A stretch of DNA of 64,000 nucleotides from Streptomyces seoulensis (GTDB lineage Bacteria; Actinomycetota; Actinomycetes; Streptomycetales; Streptomycetaceae), in assembly GCA_013364255.1 (NCBI GenBank), contig CP054936.1:2138853-2202852 (forward strand). The letters are read 5' to 3'. The notes beneath the pieces were generated by a model. That model did not search any database. It was not told the DNA's origin and saw only the letters and a program-made list of their open reading frames with translations. Positions 8,030 to 21,485 of this stretch are shown here, piece by piece (within the stretch, counting starts at the first letter, position 1; each line of letters starts with the position of its first letter). Position numbers and translations under genes: made by a program.

Positions 8030-8836
8030 ATGAACCACGACGCGACACCCTCCGCCACCCCTTCGACCGGCGTCGTCTCCACCCAGACGGTGTGCGGGGC
8101 GCCGTGCTGGGTCAGTCTGACCAGCCGCGACCTGGAGGCCACGGAGGAGTTCTACCGGGCGGTGCTGGGCTGGGAGTGGCGCTCGGCCAAGCTCGGCGAC
8201 CGCTTCCGCATCGCGCTGGTGGACGGCGCGCCGGTGGCGGGGATCGCGGCGGTGGCCTCCATGTGGCAGATGGCGGTGGCCTGGACGCCGTACTTCGCCG
8301 TGCCGAGCGCCGACGCGGCGGTCTCCCGGGCGCAGGAGCGCGGCGGCACGGCGGCGGTCGGCCCGATCTCGCTGCCGCCCGGGCGGGCCGCCCTGCTGGC
8401 CGACCGCGACGGCGCGACCTTCGGCATCTGGGAGGGCGACCTGTTCACCGACTGGGAGACCTGGCGCAAGGCGGCGCCGGCCTTCATCCGGCTGCACACC
8501 CGCGACGCCTTCGACGCCGCGATCTTCTACGGCGAGGTACTGGACTGGGCCTCGGAGCGGCCGGGCTGTGTCGAGGTCCGCTACGAGGGCGACGAGGTGG
8601 TGCTGCGCAGCCACGGCGAGATCGTCGCGCGCATCGAGTCGGGGGCGCTGGGGGCGGCCCCCGATCCGACGATCCGGCCGCACTGGCAGATCCACTTCCG
8701 GGTCGCCGACGTGGCCGCCTGCGCGCGGGCGGCCGAGAGCCACGGCGGCAGCGTGCTGCGCGAGGGGCCCGAGGAGGTCGTGCTGCGCGACGCCGACGGG
8801 GCGCAGTTCACGGTCACCTCCCGCCGCGAGGCCTGA
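8030..8836 (+). CDS. two-domain VOC family protein (glyoxalase/bleomycin-resistance fold)
   Basis: 268 residues from ATG 8030. Two VOC repeats are visible, residues about 22-135 (WVSLTSRDLEATEEFYRAVL) and 145-265 (FIRLHTRDAFDAAIFYGEVL), both with the beta-alpha-beta layout. Streptomyces have many such proteins annotated as hydroxylases or CFP-30B-like; metal-dependent catalysis or ligand binding is possible, but the metal residues are not clear. It lies 127 bp after the sigma gene with the same orientation and converges on glgX. Confidence 0.85.
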   Translation: MNHDATPSATPSTGVVSTQTVCGAPCWVSLTSRDLEATEEFYRAVLGWEWRSAKLGDRFRIALVDGAPVAGIAAVASMWQMAVAWTPYFAVPSADAAVSRAQERGGTAAVGPISLPPGRAALLADRDGATFGIWEGDLFTDWETWRKAAPAFIRLHTRDAFDAAIFYGEVLDWASERPGCVEVRYEGDEVVLRSHGEIVARIESGALGAAPDPTIRPHWQIHFRVADVAACARAAESHGGSVLREGPEEVVLRDADGAQFTVTSRREA

Positions 8837-8850
8837 CCGCCTCCTCCCCC

Positions 8851-8907
8851 GCCGTACGGGTGTGAGGGCCGCCCCCACGAGCGGGGCGGCCCTCGCGCAC
8901 GTACGGC
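8851..8907. terminator. bidirectional terminator hairpin
   Basis: GAGGGCCGCCCC (8864-8875) pairs perfectly with GGGGCGGCCCTC (8883-8894), extended outward by GCCGTACG/CGTACGGC at 8851-8858 and 8900-8907. It lies between the convergent VOC and glgX genes. Confidence 0.75.
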
Positions 8908-8913
8908 GGCCGG

Positions 8914-11075
<2,162 letters not shown>

Positions 11076-11079
<4 letters not shown>

Positions 11080-11588
11080 CGAGCCCCCTCCAGGACGGCC
11101 ACGGGGCCGCCGGCGGGCTGGGCGAGGGCGACGACCGGCAGTTCGCGCGGTGGCTTGAGGCCCTCGGTGAGGGTGGGGGCCGGGGCCTTCGGGACGAGCG
11201 GGACGCGCACCCCGGCGCGGGCCCGCTGCGAGAACCAGATGATCTTGCTGCCGGTCTCGGCGGCGCAGCACCCCCAGCCGTCGCTCGTCGCCGCGATGCG
11301 GGCCAGGCAGGCCCGCAGGTCCTGGTCGGGGCGCAGATCGTGGTTGTTCTCCCCGACCGCGGTGATGAGGTGCTGGCCGGTCCACCACATCTCGATGGAC
11401 GTGTGCTTGTCCCTCGCGTGTGCGTCGATGGCCTTCAGCAGCATCTCGGCGCCGCCGCACACGGGCTCGACGAGATCCTCCAGGTCCCAGAGCCGAAGGT
11501 GCGCGGCCAGGATGCGCCTGACCTGTCCGACCCGCTCCGGGCTGACTTCCACGTCGAGGTGGTAGTAGCAGGGCACTGCGCTCTTCAT
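11076..11588 (-). CDS. HATPase_c-type regulatory protein (anti-sigma-like), translationally coupled to glgX
   Basis: 170 residues from ATG 11588, with GAGGAG upstream. The central part looks like a GHKL/RsbW-type fold: GGAEMLLKAIDAHARDKHTS stands where the N-box helix would be, followed by beta strands (IEMWWTGQHLITAVGENN) and GWGCCAAETGSKIIWF at the end. The canonical ELxxNAxxH N-box is altered, so ATP binding is uncertain. A proline-rich tail of about 40 residues follows. The stop overlaps the glgX start by 4 bp, so both proteins are probably made together. This suggests it regulates glucan metabolism or reports to the nearby sigma factor. Confidence 0.65.
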
Positions 11589-11916
11589 CGTCGTTGGCTC
11601 CTCACCGGCGGGGCTCGCGCTCCCTGTTCTCGCCCCGGTGGGCGAATCCCCGAGCACGAAGCGTGAGCGTTTGTTGCCTCTGAGTCAGAACCACAGTGCG
11701 GCCGCTACGCCATTCGTGCAACACGAAGGGCGCCGACCGGGGCGAACGCGCCGAAAGGCTGGTTGAAGTCCCAACAGGACGGTGAGTCGTTGAACGTGCA
11801 CCATGAGTGAAAGTCTCGAGCGCCGTGAACGGGACCCGTGCCTGTGCGTGCGCGGTCTCCGCCCCGACCGTCGGGGAGACGTGCCCATCGAGCGCTTCCG
11901 AAAGGTGAACAGCGCC
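11589..11916. other. divergent intergenic region, no gene seen
   Basis: This holds the two divergent promoters for the ATPase-glgX pair and the DUF5133 gene. A compact hairpin is visible near 11855-11880 (CCCCGAC paired with GTCGGGG), inside the leader of the plus-strand gene. No clear consensus promoter is seen. Confidence 0.4.
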
Positions 11917-12345
11917 ATGCTGCTACCCGCCAAGACCGAAGTCGCCCGGTATCTGCGGCGCTACCGGGCGTGGGAACGCGCGACGCTCGCGTCTCCCGAG
12001 GACCGCAGGGTGCGAGCCACGTTCGAGGACGCCGGCTACAGCCTGTGCGTGCTGATGGGCAAGCGGTGCGCACGGGAGGCGGCGGACGCCGCGGAGCGCT
12101 ATCTGCGCACCAACACCGGCGCCTACCTGCGGGAGCAGACGCGGGAGCAGAGCGCCCCCCGGCCGCACGTGGCGGCCGTCGCGGGCCGCGGCCGCCGCCG
12201 GGCCGGCGAGGCCGGGCCGGCGGAGGCGCGGGTGGCCGGCAAGGTCCGGGCCGCGCGGGCGCGGGCGGGCGGCAGGGTTCGCGGCGCGCAGGTGCGCGCG
12301 GCCGAGGTCCGCGCCGACGAGGCGCCGTCCCCGGCCGGCGCGTAG
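11917..12345 (+). CDS. DUF5133-family small regulatory-type protein
   Basis: 142 residues from ATG 11917 (MLLPAKTEVARYLRRYR), preceded by AAAGGTG. An upstream ATG at 11803 in frame gives a longer form with a non-conserved extension. The conserved part ends near residue 70 (GYSLCVLMGKRCAREAADAA). The remainder is an Arg/Ala-rich, probably disordered tail with repeated RVRGAQVRAAEVRADE-like motifs. DUF5133 proteins are small, of unknown function and common in Streptomyces stress regions. A second member lies at 42618 next to the other sigma gene. It sits just before glgE with a 96-bp gap. Confidence 0.75.
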   Translation: MLLPAKTEVARYLRRYRAWERATLASPEDRRVRATFEDAGYSLCVLMGKRCAREAADAAERYLRTNTGAYLREQTREQSAPRPHVAAVAGRGRRRAGEAGPAEARVAGKVRAARARAGGRVRGAQVRAAEVRADEAPSPAGA

Positions 12346-12441
12346 TCCCCGGGGCGCGGGAGACCGCGCCCCGCACACCCCAGCAGGTTCCGGTTCCCGG
12401 CCGGGCGCGAGCCCGGCCGCAAGCACGGTGGAGGTGACACC

Positions 12442-14459
12442 ATGAGTTCGACCCCGAGTCCGACCGCGAGTCCGACCGCGGTCATCGGCCGCGTTCCGGT
12501 GCGGGACGTACGTCCGGCCGTGGAGTACGGCCGGCGTCCGGCCAAGGCGGTGACCGGCGAGACGTTCCAGGTCACCGCCACCGTGTTCCGCGAGGGCCAC
12601 GACGCGGTGGCCGCCGACGTGGTGCTGACGGACCCGGAGGGCCGCCCGGGGCCGTGGACGCCGATGCGCGAGCTGGCCCCCGGCTCCGACCGCTGGGGCG
12701 CCGAGGTGACACCGGGGGCGCCGGGACGCTGGACCTACCACGTGGAGGCATGGAGCGACCCGGTCGCCACCTGGCGGCACACGGCCGGCATCAAGGTGCC
12801 GGCCGGGATCGACGCCGGGCTGGTCCTGGAGGAGGGCGCCGACCTGCACACCCGGGCGGCCGCCGCGGCGCCCGAGGGCCCGGAGCGCGCGACGCTGCTG
12901 GACGCCGTCCGGGTCATGGAGGACGACGCCCTGCCGGTCATGACACGGCTGGCGGCGGCGCTGACGCCGGAGGTGGCCGCGGTGCTGGCCCGCCATCCCC
13001 TGCGCGAGCTGGTCACCTCCTCCGACCCGCTGCCCCTTCAGGTCGAGCGCGAGCGCGCCCTGTACGGCGCCTGGTACGAGTTCTTCCCCCGCTCCGAGGG
13101 CACCCCCGAGCAGCCGCACGGCACCTTCACCACCGCCGCCCGCCGCCTGCCCGCCATCGCCGCGATGGGCTTCGACGTCGTCTACCTCCCCCCCGTCCAC
13201 CCCATCGGCGCCACCTTCCGCAAGGGCCCCAACAACACCCTCACCGCCGGCCCCGACGACGTCGGCGTGCCCTGGGCGATCGGCTCCCCCGAGGGCGGCC
13301 ACGACGCGATCCACCCCGCGCTCGGCACCCTGGACGACTTCGACGCCTTCGTCGCCCGCGCCCGCGAACTGGGCATGGAGATCGCCCTCGACTTCGCCCT
13401 CCAGTGCTCCCCCGACCACCCCTGGGTCCACAAACACCCCGAGTGGTTCCACCACCGCCCCGACGGCACCATCGCCTACGCCGAGAACCCGCCCAAGAAG
13501 TACCAGGACATCTACCCCATCGCCTTCGACGCCGACCTCGACGGCCTCGTCGAGGAGACGGTGCGGGTGCTGCGGCACTGGATGGACCACGGCGTGCGGA
13601 TCTTCCGCGTCGACAACCCCCACACCAAACCGGTGGTGTTCTGGGAACGCGTCATCGGCGAGATCAACGCCGCCGACCCCGACGTGATCTTCCTGGCCGA
13701 GGCGTTCACCCGCCCCGCGATGATGCACACCCTGGCCCAGATCGGCTTCCAGCAGTCCTACACCTACTTCACCTGGCGCACCACCAAAGAGGAACTGACG
13801 GAGTACCTCACCGAACTGTCGGGGGAGGCCGCCTCCTACATGCGGCCCAACTTCTTTCCCAACACCCCCGACATCCTGCACGCCTACCTCCAGCACGGCG
13901 GCCGCCCCGCCTTCGAGGTCCGCGCCGTCCTCGCCGCCACCCTCGCCCCCTCCTGGGGCATCTACAGCGGCTACGAACTCTGCGAGAACACCCCCCTCAG
14001 GCAGGGCGGCGAGGAATACCTCGACTCCGAGAAGTACCAGCTCAAACCCCGCGACTGGGCCGCCGCCGAACGCGAGGGCCGCTCCATCGCCCCCCTCGTC
14101 ACCCGCCTCAACGACATCCGCCGCCGGCACCCGGCGCTCCACCGGCTGCGCAACCTGCGCTTCCATCCCACCGACAACGACGCCGTGATCGCCTACAGCA
14201 AGCGCTCCGGCGAGGACACGGTCGTCGTCGTCGCCAATCTCGACCCGCACCACACCCAGGAGGCCACGGTCTCGTTGGACCTGCCGCAACTCGGCCTGGA
14301 ACGACACGAGTCGGTGCCGGTCCGCGACGAACTGACGGGTGAGACCTACCACTGGGGCAGCGCCAACTACGTCCGGCTGGAGCCGGGCCGCAGCCCCGCG
14401 CACGTGCTCCACGTCCAGCGACCGTCCACCTCGCCGCAGATCGGAGGGCCTCCAGCGCC

Positions 14460-14463
<4 letters not shown>
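12442..14463 (+). CDS. glgE: alpha-1,4-glucan:maltose-1-phosphate maltosyltransferase GlgE
   Basis: 673 residues, GH13_3. It extends alpha-1,4-glucan with maltosyl units from maltose-1-phosphate in the cytosol. The N-terminal beta-sandwich (residues about 15-120, [17 protein letters not shown]) precedes an all-helical insert and the barrel: [28 protein letters not shown] with nucleophile Asp391, and LAEAFTRP with acid/base Glu420. Length and order match GlgE proteins of Streptomyces. From about 13081 to 14130 nearly every proline codon is CCC and the codons end mainly in C, unlike the two ends of the gene; see findings. It overlaps treS by 4 bp (ATGA). Confidence 0.96.
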
Positions 14464-16178
<1,715 letters not shown>

Positions 16179-16209
16179 GCGACCGGCCGAGAGAGAAGGA
16201 GGTGTGACC

Positions 16210-17598
16210 ATGCCGAAGACCGCGTCCCCGCTGCCGGGCACCGCCGCCCTGGTCGACCCCATGGCCTCGCTCGGATCGCTGCTGCGCGAATGGCTGCCGC
16301 GCCAGCGCTGGTTCGCCGGCAAGGACCGGCCGGTCACCGATCTGCGGCTGCTGTCGATGACCGAGCTGTTCCCGGGCTGTCTGCATATGCTGGTGCAGGC
16401 CGAGCACTCGGGCGTCCCCGGCGGGCACGGCGGCGTCCCCGCCCCCGCCGGGACGACCGCGGCGCCGCCCGCCGACTGCTACCAGCTGCTGCTCGGGGTG
16501 CGGCGGGAGCCGGCGCCGCGTCCGCACCGGGCGCTCATCGGCCGCCCGGCGGCCGGACCGCTGGCCGGCTTCGCGGTCTACGACGCACTGTGCGACCCGC
16601 GTTCGGCCCAGCTGCTGCTGGAACGGCTGCGGCACCCGGGCGCCTCGGGACCGCTGCGCTTCGAGACCGACCCGGCCGTGCCCATCCCGGCCGGGCTGGC
16701 GCCCAGGGTGCTGGACGCCGAGCAGTCCAACTCCTCCATCGTCTACGGCGACGAGTTCATCCTGAAGGTCTTCCGCCGGATCCAGCCGGGCGTCAACCCG
16801 GATCTGGAGGTGCCGTGGGCGCTGGCCCGGCAGGGCTGCCGCCGGGTCCCGGCCCCGGTGGCCTGGCTGCGCACCACCCGGCCGGAGGCGGCGACGCTCG
16901 GCGTGCTCCAGCCGTTTTTGCGCGACGCGGCCGACGGCTGGACGCTGGCCCTGCGGGCGCTGGCCACCGGCGACGACTTCACCGCCCAGGCGCACCAGCT
17001 GGGGCAGGCGACGGCCGAGGTGCACCTCGCGCTGGCCGAGGCGTTCCCGACCGGCACGCACCGGGAGATGGCGCGCACCGCGGCGGCGATGACCGAGCGG
17101 CTGGAGGCGGCGGCGCACAACGTGCCCGCGCTGCGGCCGTACACGGCCCGGCTGCGCACCGCGTTCGCGGCGCTGGCCGGCTGCGACGCCGGGCCGCCCG
17201 CCCAGCGCGTCCACGGCGATCTGCACCTCGGCCAGGTGCTGCGGGCCGGGCGCGAGTGGTTCGTGATCGACTTCGAGGGCGAGCCGTCCCGGCCGCTCGC
17301 CGAGCGCCGCATCCCCGAGTCCCCGGTGCGGGACGTCGCCGGGATGCTGCGCTCCTTCGACTACGCCGCCCGGCAGCGCCGCCCCTGGCGCCCGGAGTGG
17401 GCGCGCCGGTGCCGGGAGGCGTACTGCGCCGGGTACGCCTCCCGGGCCGGCTGGGACCCCCGTAAGAAACACGCCCTGCTGCGGGCCTACGAGACGGACC
17501 GTGCCGTGTACGAAGTGCTGTACGAGGCCCGGCACCGTCCCGACTGGCTCGCCGTACCGATGGCGGCGATCGAACGTCTCGCCGTGAGAGGAGGCTGA
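16210..17598 (+). CDS. mak: maltokinase (Mak/Pep2), makes maltose-1-phosphate
   Basis: 462 residues from ATG 16210, seven bases after a full AAGGAGG; the GTG at 16204 would sit too close to it. It has an aminoglycoside-phosphotransferase-like fold. The N-terminal cap contains [12 protein letters not shown], the typical maltokinase start. The catalytic site follows in [12 protein letters not shown] and the metal-binding [14 protein letters not shown], and the C-terminal part holds [17 protein letters not shown]. It phosphorylates the maltose made by TreS to give the GlgE substrate. Residues about 70-85 (a Gly/Pro/Ala stretch) look like a linker insertion. It lies 31 bp after treS. Confidence 0.94.
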   Translation: MPKTASPLPGTAALVDPMASLGSLLREWLPRQRWFAGKDRPVTDLRLLSMTELFPGCLHMLVQAEHSGVPGGHGGVPAPAGTTAAPPADCYQLLLGVRREPAPRPHRALIGRPAAGPLAGFAVYDALCDPRSAQLLLERLRHPGASGPLRFETDPAVPIPAGLAPRVLDAEQSNSSIVYGDEFILKVFRRIQPGVNPDLEVPWALARQGCRRVPAPVAWLRTTRPEAATLGVLQPFLRDAADGWTLALRALATGDDFTAQAHQLGQATAEVHLALAEAFPTGTHREMARTAAAMTERLEAAAHNVPALRPYTARLRTAFAALAGCDAGPPAQRVHGDLHLGQVLRAGREWFVIDFEGEPSRPLAERRIPESPVRDVAGMLRSFDYAARQRRPWRPEWARRCREAYCAGYASRAGWDPRKKHALLRAYETDRAVYEVLYEARHRPDWLAVPMAAIERLAVRGG

Positions 17599-17602
17599 AC
17601 CG

Positions 17603-19828
17603 GTGGCACTGCGCGAAACGTCACTTCCCGAGCCGTCCGGACCCGTCCCGCCCGCGGTGGGCCGGGCCCCGGCCGCACCGCCCCTTGACCCCGCCGACCG
17701 TGCGCGGCTGCTGTCCGGCGCGCACCACGATCCGCACGCGCTGCTGGGCGCGCACCCGGTCGACGGCGGTGGCGTCGTCTTCCGGGCGCTGCGCCCGTTC
17801 GCCCGCGCGGTGGGCGTCGTCGTCGGCGACGAGCGCACCGACCTGGTCCCGGAGGGCGACGGCCTGTTCTCGGCCGTCCTGCCCTTCGGGGCGGTCCCCG
17901 AGTACACGCTCGTGATCGCCTACGAGCACGAGGCGTACGAGGTCCACGACCCCTACCGCTTCCTGCCCGCGCTCGGCGAGCTGGACCTGCACCTGATCCG
18001 GGAGGGCCGGCACGAGCAGCTGTGGCGGGCGCTCGGCGCCGAGCCGATGACCCACCAGGGCGTGGCCGGCACCCGGTTCACGGTGTGGGCGCCCAACGCG
18101 CGCGGGGTGCGGGTGGCCGGGGACTTCACCTACTGGGACGGGACCGCCTTCCCGATGCGCTCGCTGGGCGCGGCCGGGGTGTGGGAGCTGTTCCTGCCCG
18201 GGATCGGCGAGGGCGCGAGGTACAAGTTCGAGATCACCTCGCAGTACGGCGGCCGGTTCCTGAAGGCCGACCCGATGGCGCGGCGCGCCGAGGTGCCGCC
18301 GGACACCGCCTCGATCGTGACGGCCGCGCACCACGAGTGGGGCGACGCCGAGTGGATGGCGCACCGCGGGGACACGCCCGTGCACGAGGCGCCGCTGTCG
18401 GTGTACGAGGTGCACCTGCCGTCCTGGCGCAAGGGGCTGACCTACCGGGAGCTGGCCGAGGAGCTGCCGGCGTACGTGAAGGACCTGGGCTTCACGCACG
18501 TGGAGCTGATGCCGGTCGCCGAGCACCCCTTCGGCGGCTCGTGGGGCTACCAGGTCACCGGTTTCTACGCCCCCACCTCACGGCTGGGCGCCCCGGACGA
18601 CTTCCGGTACTTCGTGGACGCCTGCCACCGGGCCGGGATCGGCGTGATCATGGACTGGGTGCCGGCCCACTTCCCCAAGGACGACTGGGCGCTGGCCCGC
18701 TTCGACGGGGACCCGCTGTACGAGCCCGGCAACGCGCAGCGCGCCGAGCACCCCGACTGGGGGACGTACGAGTTCGACTTCGCCCGCACCGAGGTGCGCA
18801 ACTTCCTGGTCGCCAACGCCGTCTACTGGTGCGAGGAGTTCCACATCGACGGCCTGCGGGTGGACGCGGTCGCCTCGATGCTCTACCTGGACTACTCGCG
18901 CGACTCCGGCCAGTGGACGCCCAACCCGTACGGCGGCCAGGAGGACCTGGACGCGATGGCGTTCCTCCAGGAGATGAACGCGACCGTGTACCGGCGGGCG
19001 CCGGGCGTGGTGACGATCGCGGAGGAGTCCACGGCGTGGGGCGGGGTGACCGCGCCGACCGACCGGGGCGGGCTCGGTTTCGGGCTGAAGTGGAACATGG
19101 GCTGGATGCACGACTCGCTCCAGTACATGAGCAAGGAGCCGGTGCACCGCAAGTACCACCACCACGAGATGACGTTCTCGATGGTGTACGCCTACAGCGA
19201 GAACTACGTGCTGCCGATCTCGCACGACGAGGTGGTGCACGGCAAGCAGGCCCTGGTCTCCAAGATGCCCGGCGACTGGTGGCAGCGGCGGGCGAACCAC
19301 CGGGCCTACCTCGGCTTCATGTGGGCCCACCCCGGCAAGCAACTGCTGTTCATGGGACAGGAGTTCGCCCAGGGCGGCGAGTTCTCCGAGGAGCACGGGC
19401 CGGAGTGGTGGCTGCTGGAGGAGGGCAACGTCGCGGCGGGCGACCACCGCGGGGTGCGCGACCTGGTGCGCGACCTCAACACGCGCTACCGGTCGACCCC
19501 GGCGCTGTGGCAGCGCGACACCAGCCCCGAGGGTTTCCGCTGGGTCGCCGTGGACGCCGCCGAGGACAACGTCTACGCCTTCCTGCGCTACGACGCCGAG
19601 GGCGTGCCGCTGCTGGCGGTGTCCCACTTCTCCCCCGTGGTGCGCGAGGACTACCGCCTCCAGGTGCCGGACGACGTGATCGCCTGGACGGAGGTCCTCA
19701 ACACCGACGCCGCCCGCTACGGCGGCGGCGACGTGGCCAACCCCGGCCCCGTCAAGCCGGAGGACGGCGGCATCCGGCTCACGCTCCCGCCGCTGGCCAC
19801 CCTCTGGCTGGCCTCGTACCCCGCCTGA
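17603..19828 (+). CDS. glgB: 1,4-alpha-glucan branching enzyme GlgB
   Basis: 741 residues from GTG 17603, a few bases after the mak stop and preceded by GAGGAGG. It introduces alpha-1,6 branches. It has two N-terminal carbohydrate-binding modules (N1 around residues 25-110, [18 protein letters not shown]48 around 130-230, [19 protein letters not shown]). The catalytic barrel shows [33 protein letters not shown] with Asp421, [11 protein letters not shown] with Glu474, and [11 protein letters not shown]. This is the long form typical of actinobacteria. It is the last gene of the glgE-treS-mak-glgB operon. Confidence 0.96.
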   Translation: MALRETSLPEPSGPVPPAVGRAPAAPPLDPADRARLLSGAHHDPHALLGAHPVDGGGVVFRALRPFARAVGVVVGDERTDLVPEGDGLFSAVLPFGAVPEYTLVIAYEHEAYEVHDPYRFLPALGELDLHLIREGRHEQLWRALGAEPMTHQGVAGTRFTVWAPNARGVRVAGDFTYWDGTAFPMRSLGAAGVWELFLPGIGEGARYKFEITSQYGGRFLKADPMARRAEVPPDTASIVTAAHHEWGDAEWMAHRGDTPVHEAPLSVYEVHLPSWRKGLTYRELAEELPAYVKDLGFTHVELMPVAEHPFGGSWGYQVTGFYAPTSRLGAPDDFRYFVDACHRAGIGVIMDWVPAHFPKDDWALARFDGDPLYEPGNAQRAEHPDWGTYEFDFARTEVRNFLVANAVYWCEEFHIDGLRVDAVASMLYLDYSRDSGQWTPNPYGGQEDLDAMAFLQEMNATVYRRAPGVVTIAEESTAWGGVTAPTDRGGLGFGLKWNMGWMHDSLQYMSKEPVHRKYHHHEMTFSMVYAYSENYVLPISHDEVVHGKQALVSKMPGDWWQRRANHRAYLGFMWAHPGKQLLFMGQEFAQGGEFSEEHGPEWWLLEEGNVAAGDHRGVRDLVRDLNTRYRSTPALWQRDTSPEGFRWVAVDAAEDNVYAFLRYDAEGVPLLAVSHFSPVVREDYRLQVPDDVIAWTEVLNTDAARYGGGDVANPGPVKPEDGGIRLTLPPLATLWLASYPA

Positions 19829-19966
19829 TCGGGTCCCTTCCCGGGCCGGCGACCGGACGTCTCCTCCGCACCGAGGTGTCCGGCCGCCGTCCCGGGGCAG
19901 TCGGGGGTCGTACGACGACCCGGCGACGGCCCGGTGTCGCGCGACGACACGGAAAGGCGGCGACAG

Positions 19967-21055
19967 GTGCGGACCGTCGGAGTGGAGGAGGAACTCCTCC
20001 TGGTCGACCCGGAGACCGGTGAGCCCAAGGCGCTGTCCGCGGCGGTGCTCGCCCGGGCCGAGGCGGACGACGCGGACCAGGACGTGTTCGAGAAAGAGCT
20101 GTACGGGCAGATGCTGGAGTTCGCCACGCATCCGCAGACGGACATGGCCGAGCTGGGCGCGGAGATCGCGCGCTGCCGCAAGGAGGCGGCCCGGCACGCC
20201 GGGGAGATCGGCTGCGCGGTGGCCGCGCTGGCCACCTCGCCGCTGCCGGTCAGCCCCACCATCAGCATCAACCCCCGCTACCAGTGGCTGGCCGACCAGT
20301 ACGGCATCGCCACCCGGGAGCAGCTGGTGTGCGGCATGCACGTGCACGTGTCCGTGGAGTCGGACGAGGAGGGCGTCGCGGTCCTGGACCGCATCCGCCC
20401 CTGGCTGCCCGTGCTGGTGGCGATCAGCGCGAACTCGCCGTTCTGGCAGGGCAGGGACAGCAGTTACGACAGCTACCGCAGCCGGGTGTGGGACCGCTGG
20501 CCGTCGGCCGGCCCGACCGAGCTGTTCGGCTCGCCCGAGCGCTACCACCGGCTGGTGGCGGACATGGTGTGCACCGGCGTCATCCTGGACGAGAAGATGG
20601 CGTACTTCGACGCGCGCCTGTCCGAGCGGTACCCGACGGTGGAGGTGCGGGTCTCGGACGTGTGCCTGCACGCCGAGACGGCCCAGCTGATCGCCACGCT
20701 GGCCCGCGCCCTGGTGGAGACCGCCGCCCGCGACTGGCGGGCCGGCCGGGAACCTGCGGACCACAGTGTGACCCTGCTGCGGCTGGCCGGCTGGCAGGCC
20801 GCCCGGGCGGGCCTGGCACGCGAGCTGCTGCACCCCGACACCATGCGGCGGCTGCCGGCCGAGTCGGTGCTGGAGGCGCTGCTCGACCACGTCGGCGACG
20901 CGCTCACCGACTCCGGCGACCTGGCGGGAACCCGGGAGGCGGTGGCCGGGCTGCTGCGGCGCGGCAACGGCGCCACGGTGCAGCGCGAGCTGCTGGAACG
21001 GACCGGCAGCCTGCGCGAGGTCGTCACGGAGTGCGTACGCCACACCCAGGGGTGA
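19967..21055 (+). CDS. carboxylate-amine ligase, YbdK/GCS2 family
   Basis: 362 residues from GTG 19967, with GGAAAGG upstream; the in-frame GTG at 19934 has no ribosome site. The start RTVGVEEELLLVDPETGEP is typical for YbdK-like glutamate-cysteine ligase homologues, followed by SPTISINPRYQWLADQYG, CGMHVHVSV and TVEVRVSDVCLH. YbdK proteins have weak glutamate-cysteine ligase activity. Streptomyces normally make mycothiol and not glutathione, so the real substrate is unclear. It follows glgB in the same orientation after 138 bp. Confidence 0.85.
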   Translation: MRTVGVEEELLLVDPETGEPKALSAAVLARAEADDADQDVFEKELYGQMLEFATHPQTDMAELGAEIARCRKEAARHAGEIGCAVAALATSPLPVSPTISINPRYQWLADQYGIATREQLVCGMHVHVSVESDEEGVAVLDRIRPWLPVLVAISANSPFWQGRDSSYDSYRSRVWDRWPSAGPTELFGSPERYHRLVADMVCTGVILDEKMAYFDARLSERYPTVEVRVSDVCLHAETAQLIATLARALVETAARDWRAGREPADHSVTLLRLAGWQAARAGLARELLHPDTMRRLPAESVLEALLDHVGDALTDSGDLAGTREAVAGLLRRGNGATVQRELLERTGSLREVVTECVRHTQG

Positions 21056-21095
21056 GACCGCCGGAGTCCTCCGGGGCGGGACGGCTGGGGCGGTC

Positions 21096-21329
21096 TCAGA
21101 AGATCAGGGCCAGGGCGTAGGCGAGGAAGCCGGCGGCGACCACCAGGACGAGGAGCAGGATGAGGGTGAGCGGGGCCTTGGCCCAGCCCCTGGACCGGTA
21201 GTCCGGCTCGTGCGGGGCCGCCTCGGGCATGCTGCTCTCCGCCGGCGGGGTCTCGCCGGGCGGCACACCGCCCCCGGGCTCCAGGCCGGGCGTCCGCTCG
21301 GGATCGGGATCGGGATTGACGTAGCTCAT
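21096..21329 (-). CDS. small single-pass membrane protein (DUF6480-like)
   Basis: 77 residues from ATG 21329. A proline- and acid-rich, probably disordered N-terminus (residues 1-50) precedes one hydrophobic helix (LTLILLLVLVVAAGFLAYAL, residues about 54-74). The arrangement and the DPDPERTPGLEPGGGVPPGET pattern match the DUF6480 small membrane proteins common in Streptomyces. The function is unknown. It is divergent from the acyl-CoA synthetase gene and convergent with the ligase gene. Confidence 0.75.
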   Translation of the reverse strand: MSYVNPDPDPERTPGLEPGGGVPPGETPPAESSMPEAAPHEPDYRSRGWAKAPLTLILLLVLVVAAGFLAYALALIF

Positions 21330-21485
21330 GGCCGCCGGGTTCCCCGATCGGGCCGAGATCACGAAACAGGGCCACTTCCCGGTTCCGGACCCCCGGGTGC
21401 GCCGCGCTGGGCTAGATTCGACCACCCGCCGACGACCACGCCGCCCGTCGGCGGAGTCACCCTCCGTACCCAGCAGGAGCAGCGC

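Noticed and set aside
17603..21055. glgB followed by a glutathione-synthesis gene as a glutathione operon
   Set aside because: The YbdK-like gene has its own start after 138 bp and no gshB is present; actinobacteria mainly use mycothiol, so the function is left open.
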